From NCBI GenBank assembly GCA_026400395.1, contig JAPLPD010000171.1, positions 1 to 36,105 of the forward strand: a DNA stretch of 36,105 bases, in the 5' to 3' direction. A program made the position numbers and the translations under genes. This document shows, one piece after another, positions 1 to 8,629 of this stretch (position 1 is the first letter of the stretch; every line of letters begins with the position of its first letter). The stretch comes from Alphaproteobacteria bacterium (lineage in GTDB: Bacteria > Pseudomonadota > Alphaproteobacteria > Rhizobiales > Xanthobacteraceae). The notes beneath the pieces were generated by a model. That model saw nothing but the letters and a program-made list of their open reading frames with translations, had not been told where the DNA came from and did no database searches.

Positions 1-108
1 ACATGGCGGCGATTAAACGGCGAGAACCAGTTGCCAAAGGTCGTTCAAGGAGTCAAATTCAAAAACGGAATCGAGGTCACTGAAATGCCGGCTCACCACG
101 CCGCCTGA
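1..108 (+). CDS. IS256-family transposase, C-terminal end (partial)
   Basis: Frame 1 is open from the first base to a TGA at 106-108 and gives 35 residues beginning TWRRLNGENQLPKV and ending MPAHHAA. The WRRLxGxNQLPKV pattern followed by a GVKFxxGIEV-like stretch is typical of the extreme C-terminus of IS256-type (mutator) DDE transposases, which cut and join the ends of their own element. The catalytic part lies outside the window, so I cannot say whether the gene is intact. It marks the left edge as a mobile-element boundary. The assignment rests on a short match recalled from the family. Confidence 0.65.
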   Translation, partial: TWRRLNGENQLPKVVQGVKFKNGIEVTEMPAHHAA

Positions 109-141
109 TCAACCTCGTCACCCAAAATCCCGCATAGCTCT
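109..141. mobile_element. Probable right terminal region of the IS256-type element
   Basis: The bases just after the transposase stop, up to about the gcatagctc at 133-141, are where an IS256-type element would carry its outer inverted repeat. The other end is not in the window, so neither the repeat nor a target duplication can be confirmed. Confidence 0.3.
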
Positions 142-159
142 TTTGTTTGTGGTCATGGA

Positions 160-462
160 TCACGCAACCTCCCTTTTCGGGGAGTATTCGGCGGTGCAAG
201 CGTGTATTCGCTTTTCCAACCAAGCGAGGATATCAGCGCGCATGTAGCGGATGCGCCGAGGGCCGATGCGCCGAAAGTTCGGGCCATATCCGCGATGCCG
301 GCCGATTTCCAACCACTGTGTGGACACCCCGAGCCAATCGGCTAGGGCGTGCGTTGATAGAAGGTCGTCGGAATTTCCAGGGCTCGATGCGGCTAGCTCA
401 TGAGCGCGGCGATCGAGATGATGATGCGCCGGTGCAGTTGTAGCGTTTGATTTTTCAGACAT
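160..462 (-). CDS. AlpA/MerR-like helix-turn-helix protein (orphan excisionase-type)
   Basis: This is a 100-residue protein. Residues about 33-86 read LLSTHALADWLGVS, then a GYGPNFRRIGPRRIRYMRADILAWL-like run. That is the winged helix of AlpA/excisionase-type HTH_17 proteins: an N-terminal HTH that selects the adaptor site, a wing with RRIGPRRIRY, and a closing helix with the DxxAWL signature. Such proteins bind DNA and regulate prophage or plasmid genes or direct excision. The ATG at 462 is preceded by a gagtgagg-like Shine-Dalgarno. No integrase or relaxase is visible nearby, so it looks like a remnant of a mobile element, consistent with the transposase end next to it. The His-rich N-terminus (APAHHHLDRR) is not part of the domain. 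Confidence 0.65.
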   Translation of the reverse strand: MSEKSNATTAPAHHHLDRRAHELAASSPGNSDDLLSTHALADWLGVSTQWLEIGRHRGYGPNFRRIGPRRIRYMRADILAWLEKRIHACTAEYSPKREVA

Positions 463-1003
463 GGTTGAGCCTCACTCGAAATCCGCTAAGCCAGCGGGAT
501 GAGTTAGGCCCTACAACCAGCCCAGCGTACTCCACCCTAATGGGCAGCGCCGTGGCGGAAGCCACTCCCAGCCTTCGCAGCTGAGCAGCGTATCAGTCCC
601 GAGCTTGGTTCCTCGGAGGCCGAGGCGAGTTAGGCTGTGCCCTGCTAGAGGCACCAAACCGTCAGTCGTATTTCGCCATGCCCTGACGTTCGTCGATGCA
701 AATATAATAGTTGAAAAAGAGATTCTTTAAACCCCCTAATTCTTTTAGATTCGATTGGTGTGCAAATACCTCGTTGTAGTTGCTGGCGCGCGTGATGGAG
801 CAACGCCTTCAATGTAGGCGATGCGCTGCGGTGATCACGACGATGCGAACCCGGCTTTGCCTTATTGGATCGCACATCAAAAAGGTCGCACGTCGTTCGT
901 AATAAATTGGGCTGTAGTTATGCGAGGTTAGTCGGAAATTAGATGAGCACCCGCCCGTATGGGCTTAACTCTTCGTTTACCGGGAAATCTCAAGGGGGAT
1001 GCT
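463..1003. other. Gap without a convincing gene
   Basis: No coding region here is supported by motifs. A 76-codon minus-strand ORF (645-875) is Arg/His-rich and resembles nothing I know. Around 695-760 the sequence becomes notably AT-rich (for example aatataatag and attcttttag) compared with the neighbouring genes, which fits imported DNA or a promoter area. I see no tRNA or att-like repeat. Confidence 0.5.
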
Positions 1004-1039
1004 GCAAAAGCAACGGGGCGGCCTTTTGGGCCGCCCCGT
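1004..1039 (-). terminator. Rho-independent terminator of the ctpA operon
   Basis: A perfect 11-bp GC-rich stem (1013-1023 with 1029-1039, five-base loop) lies 23 bases past the ctpA stop. On the minus strand it is followed by a T-rich stretch, ttgcttttgc. This is the expected end of the proA-to-ctpA transcription unit. Confidence 0.85.
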
Positions 1040-1062
1040 GCCGATAACCCATGCGGATGGGT

Positions 1063-2400
1063 CTACTGATTCGCCGCCCGTTTGGCGTTCGGCGGGAATG
1101 CCGAGTTGGTGGTCACGCCTCGGAGCAGGTCGAGCGCCGACTTGAGCGCCTTGTCATCCTTTGGGTCTGGCGGCACGAAGGACTGTGAGCCGGTCTGCTC
1201 GTCGCCCTCGGCCTTGAGATGGCCGCGCAGCGAGGACTCGCCCTTGGTGTCCGTCCGCGCCTTGAGGTCTTCCGGAACGTCCTGCAGCACTTCGATTTCC
1301 GGAACGATGCCCTTGGCCTGGATCGACCGGCCGGCTGGCGTGAAGTAGCGCGCCGTGGTCAGCCGTAGCGCGCCGTTGCCGGCGCCGAGCGGGATGATGG
1401 TCTGCACCGAGCCCTTGCCGAACGAGCGCGTACCGAGAATGGTGGCGCGCTTGTGGTCCTGCAGAGCGCCGGCCACGATTTCCGAGGCCGAAGCGGAGCC
1501 GCCGTTGATCATCACGATCACCGGCTTGCCCTTGATCAGATCGCCGGAGCGGGCGCTGAAGCGCTGGGTTTCTTCGGCGTTGCGGCCGCGGGTGGAGACG
1601 ATCTCGCCGCGCTCGAGGAAGGCATCCGACACCGAGATCGCCTGGTCGAGCAGGCCGCCCGGGTTGTTACGCAGATCGACGACGAAGCCCTTGAGCTTCT
1701 CCGCCGGAATCTGGTTCTGCAGATCGGTGATCGCCTTCTTCAGGTTCTCGGTGGTCTGCTCGTTGAACTGGGAGATGCGGATGTAGCCGACATCGTCTTC
1801 CGGCCGCGAGCGCACGGCCCGCACGCGGATAACGTCGCGGGTCAGTGAAACTTCGACGGGCTTGTCCTGGCCCTTGCGCATGATGGTGAGCTTGATCTTG
1901 GTGTTCACCGGGCCACGCATCTTCTCGACGGCCTGGTTCAGGGTCAGGCCCTGCACCTGCTCGTCGTCGAGTTTGGTGATGATGTCGTTGGCCAGGACGC
2001 CGGCTTTGGATGCTGGCGTGTCGTCGATTGGCGACACCACCTTGATCAGGCCCTCTTCCATGGTGACTTCGATGCCGAGCCCGCCGAACTCGCCGCGGGT
2101 CTGCACCTGCATGTCACGGAACGCCTTGGGCTCCATGTAGCTCGAATGCGGGTCGAGCCCGGAGAGCATGCCGTTGATTGCGGATTCGATGAGCTTGGAA
2201 TCGTCCGGCTTCTCCACGTAGTCGGCGCGCACACGCTCGAACACGTCGCCGAACAGGTTGAGCTGCCGGTAAGTGTCGGCCGCGGCTGCCTTGGCGCTGG
2301 AGCCAAATGCGATCGGCACCAGGCGCGGCTGAGTCATGAGCAACGTCAGGGCTGCGCCTGAAGCCGCACCGAGGAGCATCAGAAATGTTTTGCGCATCAT
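1063..2400 (-). CDS. ctpA: Carboxy-terminal processing protease (S41 peptidase)
   Basis: CtpA is a periplasmic serine protease with a Ser/Lys dyad that trims or degrades envelope proteins from their C-terminus. The 445-residue protein has an N-terminal signal or anchor helix (residues about 5-24), a linker with the GLDPHSSYM motif (81-89), a PDZ domain (about 105-185, with GGLGIEV) and the S41 catalytic core (about 200-370). The nucleophile is Ser304 in GGSASASE and the general base is Lys329 in SFGKGSVQ; the 25-residue spacing is that of Prc-type enzymes. The Lys/Asp-rich tail after about residue 380 is variable in the family. It overlaps the upstream envC-like gene by four bases, a sign of translational coupling, and the pair is conserved in alphaproteobacteria. 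The terminator at 1004-1039 ends the unit. Confidence 0.93.
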   Translation of the reverse strand: MMRKTFLMLLGAASGAALTLLMTQPRLVPIAFGSSAKAAAADTYRQLNLFGDVFERVRADYVEKPDDSKLIESAINGMLSGLDPHSSYMEPKAFRDMQVQTRGEFGGLGIEVTMEEGLIKVVSPIDDTPASKAGVLANDIITKLDDEQVQGLTLNQAVEKMRGPVNTKIKLTIMRKGQDKPVEVSLTRDVIRVRAVRSRPEDDVGYIRISQFNEQTTENLKKAITDLQNQIPAEKLKGFVVDLRNNPGGLLDQAISVSDAFLERGEIVSTRGRNAEETQRFSARSGDLIKGKPVIVMINGGSASASEIVAGALQDHKRATILGTRSFGKGSVQTIIPLGAGNGALRLTTARYFTPAGRSIQAKGIVPEIEVLQDVPEDLKARTDTKGESSLRGHLKAEGDEQTGSQSFVPPDPKDDKALKSALDLLRGVTTNSAFPPNAKRAANQ

Positions 2401-3737
2401 CCGCGAACCTTCTCGCCTTTACTTGCCGCCCACCACGGGCTGGGATCGATTGGAGTATTGTCTTTGCGGAACTCGACGTAGAGCACCGGATTGTCCGGAC
2501 TCGATGCCGGACTTGGCTTCGCTTGAGAACCGACGCCCGCAGTTCCACCCATAGCCGCAACGGGCTCACCGGTCAGCACGAACTGGCCGACATTCACCGA
2601 TATCCGATCCATCCCGGCGAGTACCACATGATATCCGCCCCCCGCATTAAGGATCAAGACTTGGCCGTAATTGCGGAAGGGTCCGGCATAAACAACCCAT
2701 GCGTCACACGGAGAAGTGACCTGGGATCCCGCACGGGTGGCGATGGAAAGGCCCTTTTCGGTGCTCCCAAGGCGGTCTGGAACCCCGAATTCCCTGATCC
2801 GGGGGCCGTTAACCGGAAGCGGCAATCGTCCACGGGCTGCTGCGAAAGCGAACGCCGGCGTCAGCCTGCCGGGGTCGTTAAGAGCCGCGAGGTCGATTCG
2901 GCTCTCCCGGCCTTCGGCTGCGCGCTCCGCGGCCCGCGCCGCGCGGCTGGCGCTGTCGAGGCCCCCTTCGACCTTGCCGATCAAATCTTTGAGATTGTCC
3001 ACCTGGCGGGCCAATGCGAGCGACTTTTGCCGCTCTGCCTCCAGCACCTTCTCGGTTTCGGCCTGCTTCTTCTGCCGCTCCTGGATCAGCAATCCGACTC
3101 GGTGGCGGTCCTCGCTCAGCGCGGCGACGTCCCGCAACAGCCGGTCCTTGTCGTCTGCGATCTCTTTCCGAATCCGAACCAGGTCCGAGAGGTCGCTCGC
3201 CAGCGCCTCGGCCTGCACGCGCATATCCGGCAGCACCGCACCGAGCATGATGGCGGTGCGCACAGCCTGCAGTGCGTCGTCGGGCCGGACCATGACGGCC
3301 GGCGGCGGATGTCGTCCCATACGCTGGAGCGCGGCCAGCACTTCAGCGATGGTACCTCGGCGTCCTTCAAGCGAGCGGCGTAGCGAGCGCTCGCTGTCGT
3401 CCAGCTGCTTCAGCCGGCCCTCGGTTTCGGCGATGCGATCCTCGGTGTCGCGCAGCCGTCCGGCGCCGTCGATCAGTGCCTGGTTGAGCTTGTTGCGATC
3501 CTGGCCGATCGCGTCGATCTCGTCCTTGAGCTTGGCCTGAATTTCGGCGGCCTTTCTCTGCTCGGCGCGGATGGCTTCGAGTTCCTGATCGCGCTGGCGG
3601 AGCGCATCGAGAGCGGACTGAGCCTTGAGCGGAACAGGGCTGAACGGCAACGCGAGGCCGAGTATCGCGGCAAGCATCGCTGCCCGCATTGAGGCTTGGG
3701 CGCGAGACGAATCGGGGTGGCGTTCCGAAGCGCTCAT
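2397..3737 (-). CDS. EnvC-like murein hydrolase activator (coiled coil plus degenerate M23/LytM domain)
   Basis: The 446-residue protein has a hydrophobic signal segment (about 18-33, likely cleaved near LKAQ at 37-40). Two long charged coiled-coil regions follow (about 42-140 and 172-280), then a C-terminal LytM-like fold (about 312-432). The zinc ligands of active M23 peptidases are missing: the HxxxD position reads EKGLSI (327-332), and the final HxH position has Tyr420 in VLYVEFR. This matches EnvC/NlpD-type proteins, which activate periplasmic amidases at the division site instead of cutting murein themselves. Its position directly upstream of ctpA is the usual one in Hyphomicrobiales. 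An internal ATG at 3689 (MRAAMLAAIL) would give a more standard signal peptide, so the exact start is uncertain; neither ATG has a clear Shine-Dalgarno. Confidence 0.85.
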   Translation of the reverse strand: MSASERHPDSSRAQASMRAAMLAAILGLALPFSPVPLKAQSALDALRQRDQELEAIRAEQRKAAEIQAKLKDEIDAIGQDRNKLNQALIDGAGRLRDTEDRIAETEGRLKQLDDSERSLRRSLEGRRGTIAEVLAALQRMGRHPPPAVMVRPDDALQAVRTAIMLGAVLPDMRVQAEALASDLSDLVRIRKEIADDKDRLLRDVAALSEDRHRVGLLIQERQKKQAETEKVLEAERQKSLALARQVDNLKDLIGKVEGGLDSASRAARAAERAAEGRESRIDLAALNDPGRLTPAFAFAAARGRLPLPVNGPRIREFGVPDRLGSTEKGLSIATRAGSQVTSPCDAWVVYAGPFRNYGQVLILNAGGGYHVVLAGMDRISVNVGQFVLTGEPVAAMGGTAGVGSQAKPSPASSPDNPVLYVEFRKDNTPIDPSPWWAASKGEKVRG

Positions 3738-3776
3738 CGCGAATTGGGGTAGTCCCGGTCGGGTCTGAAAGCAACC

Positions 3777-4259
3777 TCAGGCGCGGTGATAAGGGTGTCC
3801 GGATAGGATGCTGACGGCGCGATAGATCTGCTCCAGCAGCATGATACGGACTAACTGGTGCGGCCAGGTGGCGGCGCCGAACGCGAGTTTCAGGTTTGCC
3901 TTGTCCCGCAGGCTTGGCGCCAGACCGTCGTCGCCGCCGATCAGGAACACGGTGGCGGGGCGTCCATCGTCGCGCCAACGCCCAAGCCGTTGCGCAAGGG
4001 CTGCGCTATCGAGGCTTTCAGCGCGCTGGTCCAGCAGGAGCGTGATTGCCTTGTCGGGGATGACGCTGGTCAGCGCGATCGATTCCTCGATCATGCGCTT
4101 GCCGATCTCCTGGGCCCGGCTCTCGCGGATTTCTACAACTTCGGTTTCGCGAAAACCGATGCGCCGCCCGGTCTGATCCGCGCGCTTTCGGTAACGCTCG
4201 GCAAGCTCCCGCTCCGGGCCCTCCTTCAGTCGGCCGATGGCGGCAACCACGAGCCTCAT
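3777..4259 (-). CDS. rlmH: 23S rRNA (pseudouridine1915-N3)-methyltransferase RlmH
   Basis: The enzyme methylates pseudouridine 1915 in helix 69 of 23S rRNA on assembled 70S ribosomes, using S-adenosylmethionine. The 160-residue length is normal. It is a small SPOUT-fold (trefoil-knot) protein: residues 105-112 (FLIGGDDGL) form the glycine-rich loop of the knot, LLLDQRAESLDSAALA (75-90) is the family's conserved strand and turn, and the C-terminus HPYHRA carries the conserved Tyr-His needed for activity. The gene sits between rsfS and the envC-like gene, its usual alphaproteobacterial place. Confidence 0.95.
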   Translation of the reverse strand: MRLVVAAIGRLKEGPERELAERYRKRADQTGRRIGFRETEVVEIRESRAQEIGKRMIEESIALTSVIPDKAITLLLDQRAESLDSAALAQRLGRWRDDGRPATVFLIGGDDGLAPSLRDKANLKLAFGAATWPHQLVRIMLLEQIYRAVSILSGHPYHRA

Positions 4260-4316
4260 CGGCTCTTGCTGATTTTCTTGTCGGAAAGCCGGTTCTCACT
4301 GAACACGGGCGGACCT

Positions 4317-4652
4317 TCAGGTGGGCTTTTGCTTGCGCGCGCCGCTGCCGGCCCACATCTTTTCGATGTCGTAGAAGGCGCGTACCTCTGGCCTAAACAC
4401 ATGAACGATGACGTCGCCAGCATCGATCAGCACCCAGTCACCGTTCATCTTGCCTTCGACGCGAATGCCTTTCAGCCCGGCTTTGTTCAGACCATCGACG
4501 GCGTTCTCAGCGATCGACGTGACGTGACGGTTCGAGCGCCCGCTGGTGACGACCATGGAGTCCGCGATCGAGGTCTTGCCAGCGAGGTCAATGGTAACCG
4601 TATCCTCGGCCTTCATATCGTCCAGGTGCGCGAGGATCACGCGAAGGGTCAC
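4317..4652 (-). CDS. rsfS: Ribosomal silencing factor RsfS
   Basis: RsfS binds ribosomal protein L14 and blocks joining of the subunits in stationary phase or starvation. The protein matches the family throughout: LDDMKAEDTVTIDLAGK near the N-terminus, ADSMVVTSGRSNRHV, WVLIDAGDVIVHVF and FYDIEKMW. The start given is a GTG at 4652 with no clear Shine-Dalgarno. The frame stays open for another 51 codons upstream, to a stop at 4806-4808, encoding a Pro/Ala/Arg-rich stretch with no ATG, GTG or TTG. Homologues often have a variable N-terminal tail before this core, so a CTG start cannot be excluded. It lies between nadD and rlmH in the same direction. Confidence 0.9.
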   Translation of the reverse strand: MTLRVILAHLDDMKAEDTVTIDLAGKTSIADSMVVTSGRSNRHVTSIAENAVDGLNKAGLKGIRVEGKMNGDWVLIDAGDVIVHVFRPEVRAFYDIEKMWAGSGARKQKPT

Positions 4653-4837
4653 GCTGGCATCGGGACGCTTGGGTGCGTCGGGACGCTTGGAGACGGATTC
4701 GGCCGCACGACGGGTTCGGGCCCGTGGGGCTGCGGTGGGGGTCAGGGGCGTCCGTTCCTTATCGGTTGCAGTATCGTTTGGCGTGTCCCGGAATCGCCGA
4801 GGCCGTTACTCAAGATAGGCATGGCGCCCCCCTTGTT

Positions 4838-5461
4838 TCAACCGTTTGCCTGCTTCTTTCGGAGCGCGCGCAGGGCGGTGGAGGAAAGCGGGGACTTCAG
4901 CCCATGCAGGTAAAGCCAGGCCGGGGCGCGATGTTCGGCGAGTTCGGACGCAAACCGCTCCGGCAACCGGTAGCGGGAGAGCGCCTGGGCGGCGCGGCCC
5001 CCGGTGGCGTACAGGCTCGACCCCATGCGGTCCACGACAGCAATGGGCATCAGGTCGGCAATGCGGCGCCAGCTTTGCCAGCGGGAGAATCCCCGCAGAT
5101 TGTCGGCACCCATGACCCAGACGAATCGCACCCCCGGACAGCGGCGCACCAGATATTCCAGCGTATCGCAGGTGAAGCGCGTGTTGATGACGGCTTCGAG
5201 GCCGGTCACGTCGATCCGCGGGTGGCCGGCGAGCCGCCGGGCCTGCGCCATGCGGTCCGCGAGCGGCCGCAGGCCGCGGGTGTCCTTCAACGGATTGCCG
5301 GGGGTGACCAGCCACCACATCCGGTCGAGCTGGAGGCGCTTCATGGCGAGCCGGCTGGCGGCGAGATGAGCGGCGTGCGGCGGGTCAAACGTCCCGCCGA
5401 ACAGGCCGATACGCATGCCGCGTGCGTGCGGGGGGAGTGCCAGACGGGGCAGGTGCTGCAT
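4838..5461 (-). CDS. nadD: Nicotinate-nucleotide adenylyltransferase
   Basis: NadD joins nicotinate mononucleotide and ATP to give deamido-NAD, the penultimate step of NAD synthesis. The nucleotidyltransferase signature [11 protein letters not shown] (22-32, HxxH type) and the C-terminal LSSTALR (ISSTxxR equivalent) are both present. I chose the ATG at 5461 ([19 protein letters not shown]) because related proteins carry a similar LPPHAPGMRIG lead. The ATG at 5416 is the alternative. The frame is open upstream to 5761, but that part is the shadow of proA. Length is 207 residues, normal for the family. It starts 16 bases after the proA stop. Confidence 0.93.
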   Translation of the reverse strand: MQHLPRLALPPHARGMRIGLFGGTFDPPHAAHLAASRLAMKRLQLDRMWWLVTPGNPLKDTRGLRPLADRMAQARRLAGHPRIDVTGLEAVINTRFTCDTLEYLVRRCPGVRFVWVMGADNLRGFSRWQSWRRIADLMPIAVVDRMGSSLYATGGRAAQALSRYRLPERFASELAEHRAPAWLYLHGLKSPLSSTALRALRKKQANG

Positions 5462-5477
5462 TACGCAGACTCGTATG

Positions 5478-6770
5478 TCACGGTCTGATCTGCCCGCTGC
5501 CGCGCACGCGATATTTGAAGCTCGTGAGCTGTTCGACGCCGACCGGCCCGCGCGCATGCAGCTTGCCGGTGGCGATGCCGATCTCGGCGCCGAAGCCGAA
5601 TTCGCCGCCATCGGCGAATTGCGTCGATGCGTTGTGCAGCACGATGGCGGAATCCACCTCGTTGAGAAATTTCTCCGCCGTGGACTGGTCGGCGGTGACG
5701 ATGGCGTCGGTGTGATGTGTGCCGTAACGCTCGATGTGCTCGATCGCCGCGTCGACGCCATCGACCACGCCAGCGGTGATGATCTTGTCGAGGTACTCGG
5801 CCGACCAGTCCGGCTCGCTCGCTGGCTTCACGCGCGCGTCTACCTTTTGCACGGCGGCGTCGCCGCGGACCTCGCAGCCGGCATCGAGCAGCATGCCGAT
5901 CAGCGGCTTCAGATGGGTGTCGGCGCCCGCGCGATCGACCAGCAGGGTCTCGGCGGCGCCGCAAACACCGGTACGACGCAGCTTGGCGTTCAGCACGATG
6001 GTTTTGGCCATGTCGAGAGAGGCGGCCTTGTCGACGTAGACATGGCAGACACCCTCGAGGTGCGCGAACACCGGCACGCGTGCTTCGGTTTGCACGCGCG
6101 CCACCAGACTTTTGCCGCCACGCGGCACAATGACGTCGATCTGGCCGTCGAGGCCCTGCAGCATCATGCCGACGGCGGCGCGGTCGCGGGTCGGGACGAG
6201 CGAGATCGCGGCTTCCGGCAGTTTGGCTTCGCGCAGGCCCTTGGCGAGCGCCGCGTGAATGGCGCGCGATGAGCGGTGCGAATCCGAACCGCCACGCAGG
6301 ATCACGGCGTTGCCGGCCTTGAGCGTCAGCGCGCCGGCATCGGCCGTGACGTTAGGCCGGCTCTCGTAGATTACGCCGACCACGCCGAGCGGCACCTTCA
6401 CGCGCTCGATGGTCATGCCGTTTGGCCTAGTCCAGGACTCGGTCACCCGACCGACCGGATCGGTGAGGCCGCGTACCACGTCGAGCCCGTCGGCCATTGC
6501 CTCGACCCGCGCGCCGTCCAGCGTCAGCCGGTCGAGCGCGGCGGGAGTGAGGCCCGCGGTCCTGGCGTCGGCCAAGTCATTGACGTTGGCCGCTAGGATT
6601 TCGGATTTGTCCGCACGGATCGCCGCCGCCATATGGGCCAGTGCGCGGTCCTTCTGTGCGGTCGAAGCCAGCGCCAGCACGCGCGCGGCGGCCTTTGCCC
6701 GGCGTCCGATGTCCTGCATCGTCGCGGCGATGTCGCCCGTGGTTTCGATGGTCTTCAGCGGCGCGGTCAT
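5478..6770 (-). CDS. proA: Gamma-glutamyl phosphate reductase
   Basis: ProA is the second enzyme of proline synthesis: NADPH-dependent reduction of gamma-glutamyl phosphate to glutamate semialdehyde in the cytoplasm. The 430-residue protein has the aldehyde-dehydrogenase fold, with [13 protein letters not shown] (134-146), [10 protein letters not shown] (155-164) and the nucleophile Cys270 in [13 protein letters not shown]. The C-terminus [20 protein letters not shown] is characteristic. It is the first gene of the proA-nadD-rsfS-rlmH-envC-ctpA unit. In many relatives proB lies immediately upstream; here proB is 2.2 kb away, separated by a divergent accessory pair and a small gene. Confidence 0.96.
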   Translation of the reverse strand: MTAPLKTIETTGDIAATMQDIGRRAKAAARVLALASTAQKDRALAHMAAAIRADKSEILAANVNDLADARTAGLTPAALDRLTLDGARVEAMADGLDVVRGLTDPVGRVTESWTRPNGMTIERVKVPLGVVGVIYESRPNVTADAGALTLKAGNAVILRGGSDSHRSSRAIHAALAKGLREAKLPEAAISLVPTRDRAAVGMMLQGLDGQIDVIVPRGGKSLVARVQTEARVPVFAHLEGVCHVYVDKAASLDMAKTIVLNAKLRRTGVCGAAETLLVDRAGADTHLKPLIGMLLDAGCEVRGDAAVQKVDARVKPASEPDWSAEYLDKIITAGVVDGVDAAIEHIERYGTHHTDAIVTADQSTAEKFLNEVDSAIVLHNASTQFADGGEFGFGAEIGIATGKLHARGPVGVEQLTSFKYRVRGSGQIRP

Positions 6771-6928
6771 GGTCAGCTAGATATGCTCGATCCGATCATT
6801 TCTCATCTTCTAGCATGTTTGGGAGCCTTTCTCACCCTCCACGGAGGGCCGGAGTCGGACGCCCGGCGGGTTGCGCCGTGGTGCTCATCGGGCTTCCATA
6901 GGCCATTGAACCAGCCGGGGGCCCATCC
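6771..6928. promoter_or_regulatory. Divergent intergenic region between proA and the cyclase gene
   Basis: These 158 bases separate proA (minus) from the cyclase gene (plus) and must hold promoters for both directions. I see no clear -35/-10 pair and no inverted repeat that would support a named operator. Confidence 0.4.
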
Positions 6929-7621
6929 ATGATCCTGATCGATCTGAGCCGCGACATCGAACACAAGATGGCGGTGCTGCCGAACCATCCGCAAGTCATC
7001 GTCTCGCCGTTCGCCACCCACGAAGAGGTGCGCGTGGTGGACGGCTACGGCTTTTCATCGGCGACCATGGCGCTGGTGCTCGGCGACCATGCCGGCACCC
7101 ATGTGGATGCGCCGAAACACTTCAACGCGGATCCGAAGGCAGCGTCGATCGACGAGGTGCCGCTGGAGAACTTTTTTACCGAGGCGGTCTGCCTCGACCT
7201 GTCGCACAAGCCGTTGAAATCGGACATCTCGATCGAGGATTTGCAGAAGGCCGAGACGGCGGCAGGGGTCACCATCAAGCCGAAGGACACCGTGCTGCTG
7301 CACATGGATTTCTTCCGCCGCACCCACGGCACGCCGGGGTTCATCACCGATTTTCCTGGCCTGACCAAGGAATCGGCCACGTGGCTCGGTAAAAAGGGGA
7401 TCGGCATGTTTGGCGTCGAGGCGGTCAGTCCAGGCCGGACCGGACGCAACAACTTCGAGGTGCATCACGTCTGCCGCGATCTCGGCTTCACCCACATGGA
7501 AGGGCTGGTCAATCTCGACAAGCTGGTCGGCAAGGGCCGCTTCCGCTTCATCGGCTTTCCGATCAAGATCAAAGGCGGCACCGGTGCGCCGATCCGCGCG
7601 GTGGCTTGGCTGGATGGCTGA
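6929..7621 (+). CDS. Metal-dependent cyclase / kynurenine formamidase-like hydrolase
   Basis: The 230-residue protein belongs to the cyclase family, to which bacterial KynB (arylformamidase) and several isatin and cyclic-amide hydrolases also belong. The signature HxxxHxDxxxH is complete: His54, His58, Asp60 and His64 in GDHAGTHVDAPKHF. The second conserved block GMFGVEAVSPGRTG (about 163-176) follows. These enzymes use Zn or Mn to hydrolyse amide or ester bonds; the substrate cannot be read from the sequence. The ATG at 6929 follows a G-rich run (gccgggggccc) that may serve as Shine-Dalgarno. The dipeptidase gene begins 37 bases downstream, so the two are probably co-transcribed. No other kynurenine-pathway genes are present. 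Confidence 0.85.
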   Translation: MILIDLSRDIEHKMAVLPNHPQVIVSPFATHEEVRVVDGYGFSSATMALVLGDHAGTHVDAPKHFNADPKAASIDEVPLENFFTEAVCLDLSHKPLKSDISIEDLQKAETAAGVTIKPKDTVLLHMDFFRRTHGTPGFITDFPGLTKESATWLGKKGIGMFGVEAVSPGRTGRNNFEVHHVCRDLGFTHMEGLVNLDKLVGKGRFRFIGFPIKIKGGTGAPIRAVAWLDG

Positions 7622-7658
7622 CGGCCACCCGCGCCGCGTCTTTCTGCTAAAGAGAATT

Positions 7659-8345
7659 ATGATTCGTTCGGCTATTCTCGCAGCGATCATGCTGACACAA
7701 GCGTTCGCGGTTCTCGCGCAAGGCCGTCTCGACCAGCGCCCCGACAGCTTCGTCGATGTGGCGAGCGTCGCGCCGGGACTTCTGGTCGAGGCGCGTTATG
7801 CCGCCGCGCATAACTTCGTCGGTGCGGCGATCGACGGCTACCACAAGCCACTGTGTTATCTCGCGCGGCCCGCGGCCGCGGCGTTGGCGCTCGTGGTGCA
7901 GGACCTGGAGCCGAAGGGGCTGACCCTGAAGGTGTACGACTGCTACCGGCCGGCGCGGGCGGTGGCGCATTTCGTGCGCTGGGCGCGCGACCTCGGTGAT
8001 CAGAAGATGAAGGCCGAGTTCTATCCGCATGTCGATAAAAGCACGCTGTTCCGCGACGGCTACATTGCAGCGCGCTCCGGCCACTCGCGCGGTTCGACCG
8101 CGGATCTCACCCTGGCGCGGCGCGCGGACGGGCAGGCGCTGGACATGGGTACGCCGTTCGACTTCTTCAGCCCACGCTCGTGGCCGTCCGATCGCAGCGT
8201 GAGCGCGGAGGCGCAAGCGAACCGGATCCTGTTAGCGCAGGCGATGCGGAAGCGCGGCTTCCGGCCCTATGACAAGGAGTGGTGGCATTTCACCCTTCGG
8301 CAGGAGCCCTATCCGCAAACCTATTTCGATTTTCCGGTCCGCTAG
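7659..8345 (+). CDS. Secreted D-alanyl-D-alanine dipeptidase (M15D, VanX/DdpX-like)
   Basis: This family hydrolyses D-Ala-D-Ala. Here a signal peptide (residues 1-20, ending FAVLA) places it in the periplasm, as for the DdpX-type enzymes that recycle cell-wall dipeptide. The zinc and catalytic residues have VanX spacing: His142 and Asp149 in HSRGSTAD, Glu207 and His210 in KEWWHF. DCYRPAR (94-100) supplies the conserved Arg. The start at 7659 is chosen over further-upstream codons because an agagaa-type ribosome site precedes it and a signal peptide follows; the upstream open frame is a shadow of the cyclase gene. The protein is 228 residues long. No vanA or vanH is present, so a resistance role is not suggested. 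Confidence 0.9.
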   Translation: MIRSAILAAIMLTQAFAVLAQGRLDQRPDSFVDVASVAPGLLVEARYAAAHNFVGAAIDGYHKPLCYLARPAAAALALVVQDLEPKGLTLKVYDCYRPARAVAHFVRWARDLGDQKMKAEFYPHVDKSTLFRDGYIAARSGHSRGSTADLTLARRADGQALDMGTPFDFFSPRSWPSDRSVSAEAQANRILLAQAMRKRGFRPYDKEWWHFTLRQEPYPQTYFDFPVR

Positions 8346-8373
8346 GTGCCGGGTTTATGCCCGCACAAACGGG

Positions 8374-8400
8374 AAAACCGGCTGTCGAAGCCGGGTTTTT
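8374..8400 (+). terminator. Probable Rho-independent terminator after the dipeptidase gene
   Basis: The stem aaaaccggct/agccgggttttt (one bulged G, five-base loop) ends in five T residues, 28 bases past the dipeptidase stop. Confidence 0.65.
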
Positions 8401-8490
8401 CCGGGCGGCCATCGGTCGCATTCTGAGTTGCGGTGTCACGTCGCGCATCAACAATTCGCATGACGCACCGGAGTTCCGCCGCACCCGCAC

Positions 8491-8518
8491 AAAAAAGAGG
8501 GGGCATTGCTGCCCCCCT
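8491..8518 (-). terminator. Rho-independent terminator on the minus strand
   Basis: The stem gggggca/tgccccc (8499-8505 with 8510-8516, four-base loop) is followed, on the minus strand, by tctttttt. It would end transcription of the small gene at 8630-8834. Confidence 0.75.
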
Positions 8519-8629
8519 AAGACTGCTGGGGATTAGCGTCGGTTAAGACGCCTCGCGGTGTCGCACTGCGACCGCAAGCTTTGATTTCTTGTTGTTGTTT
8601 TTATCCCTTGTCCGAAGCGGTTTAGCCGA

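Noticed and set aside
645-875. 76-codon minus-strand ORF
   Set aside because: No recognisable motif, odd composition and no ribosome site; not supported as a gene.
6929-7621. Kynurenine-pathway operon
   Set aside because: The cyclase and the hydrolase at 17519 both resemble formamidases, but no kynureninase or tryptophan dioxygenase genes are near, and the families have many other substrates.
7659-8345. Vancomycin-resistance cluster
   Set aside because: Only the VanX/DdpX-type dipeptidase is present, with a signal peptide and no vanA or vanH; a cell-wall recycling role is more likely.
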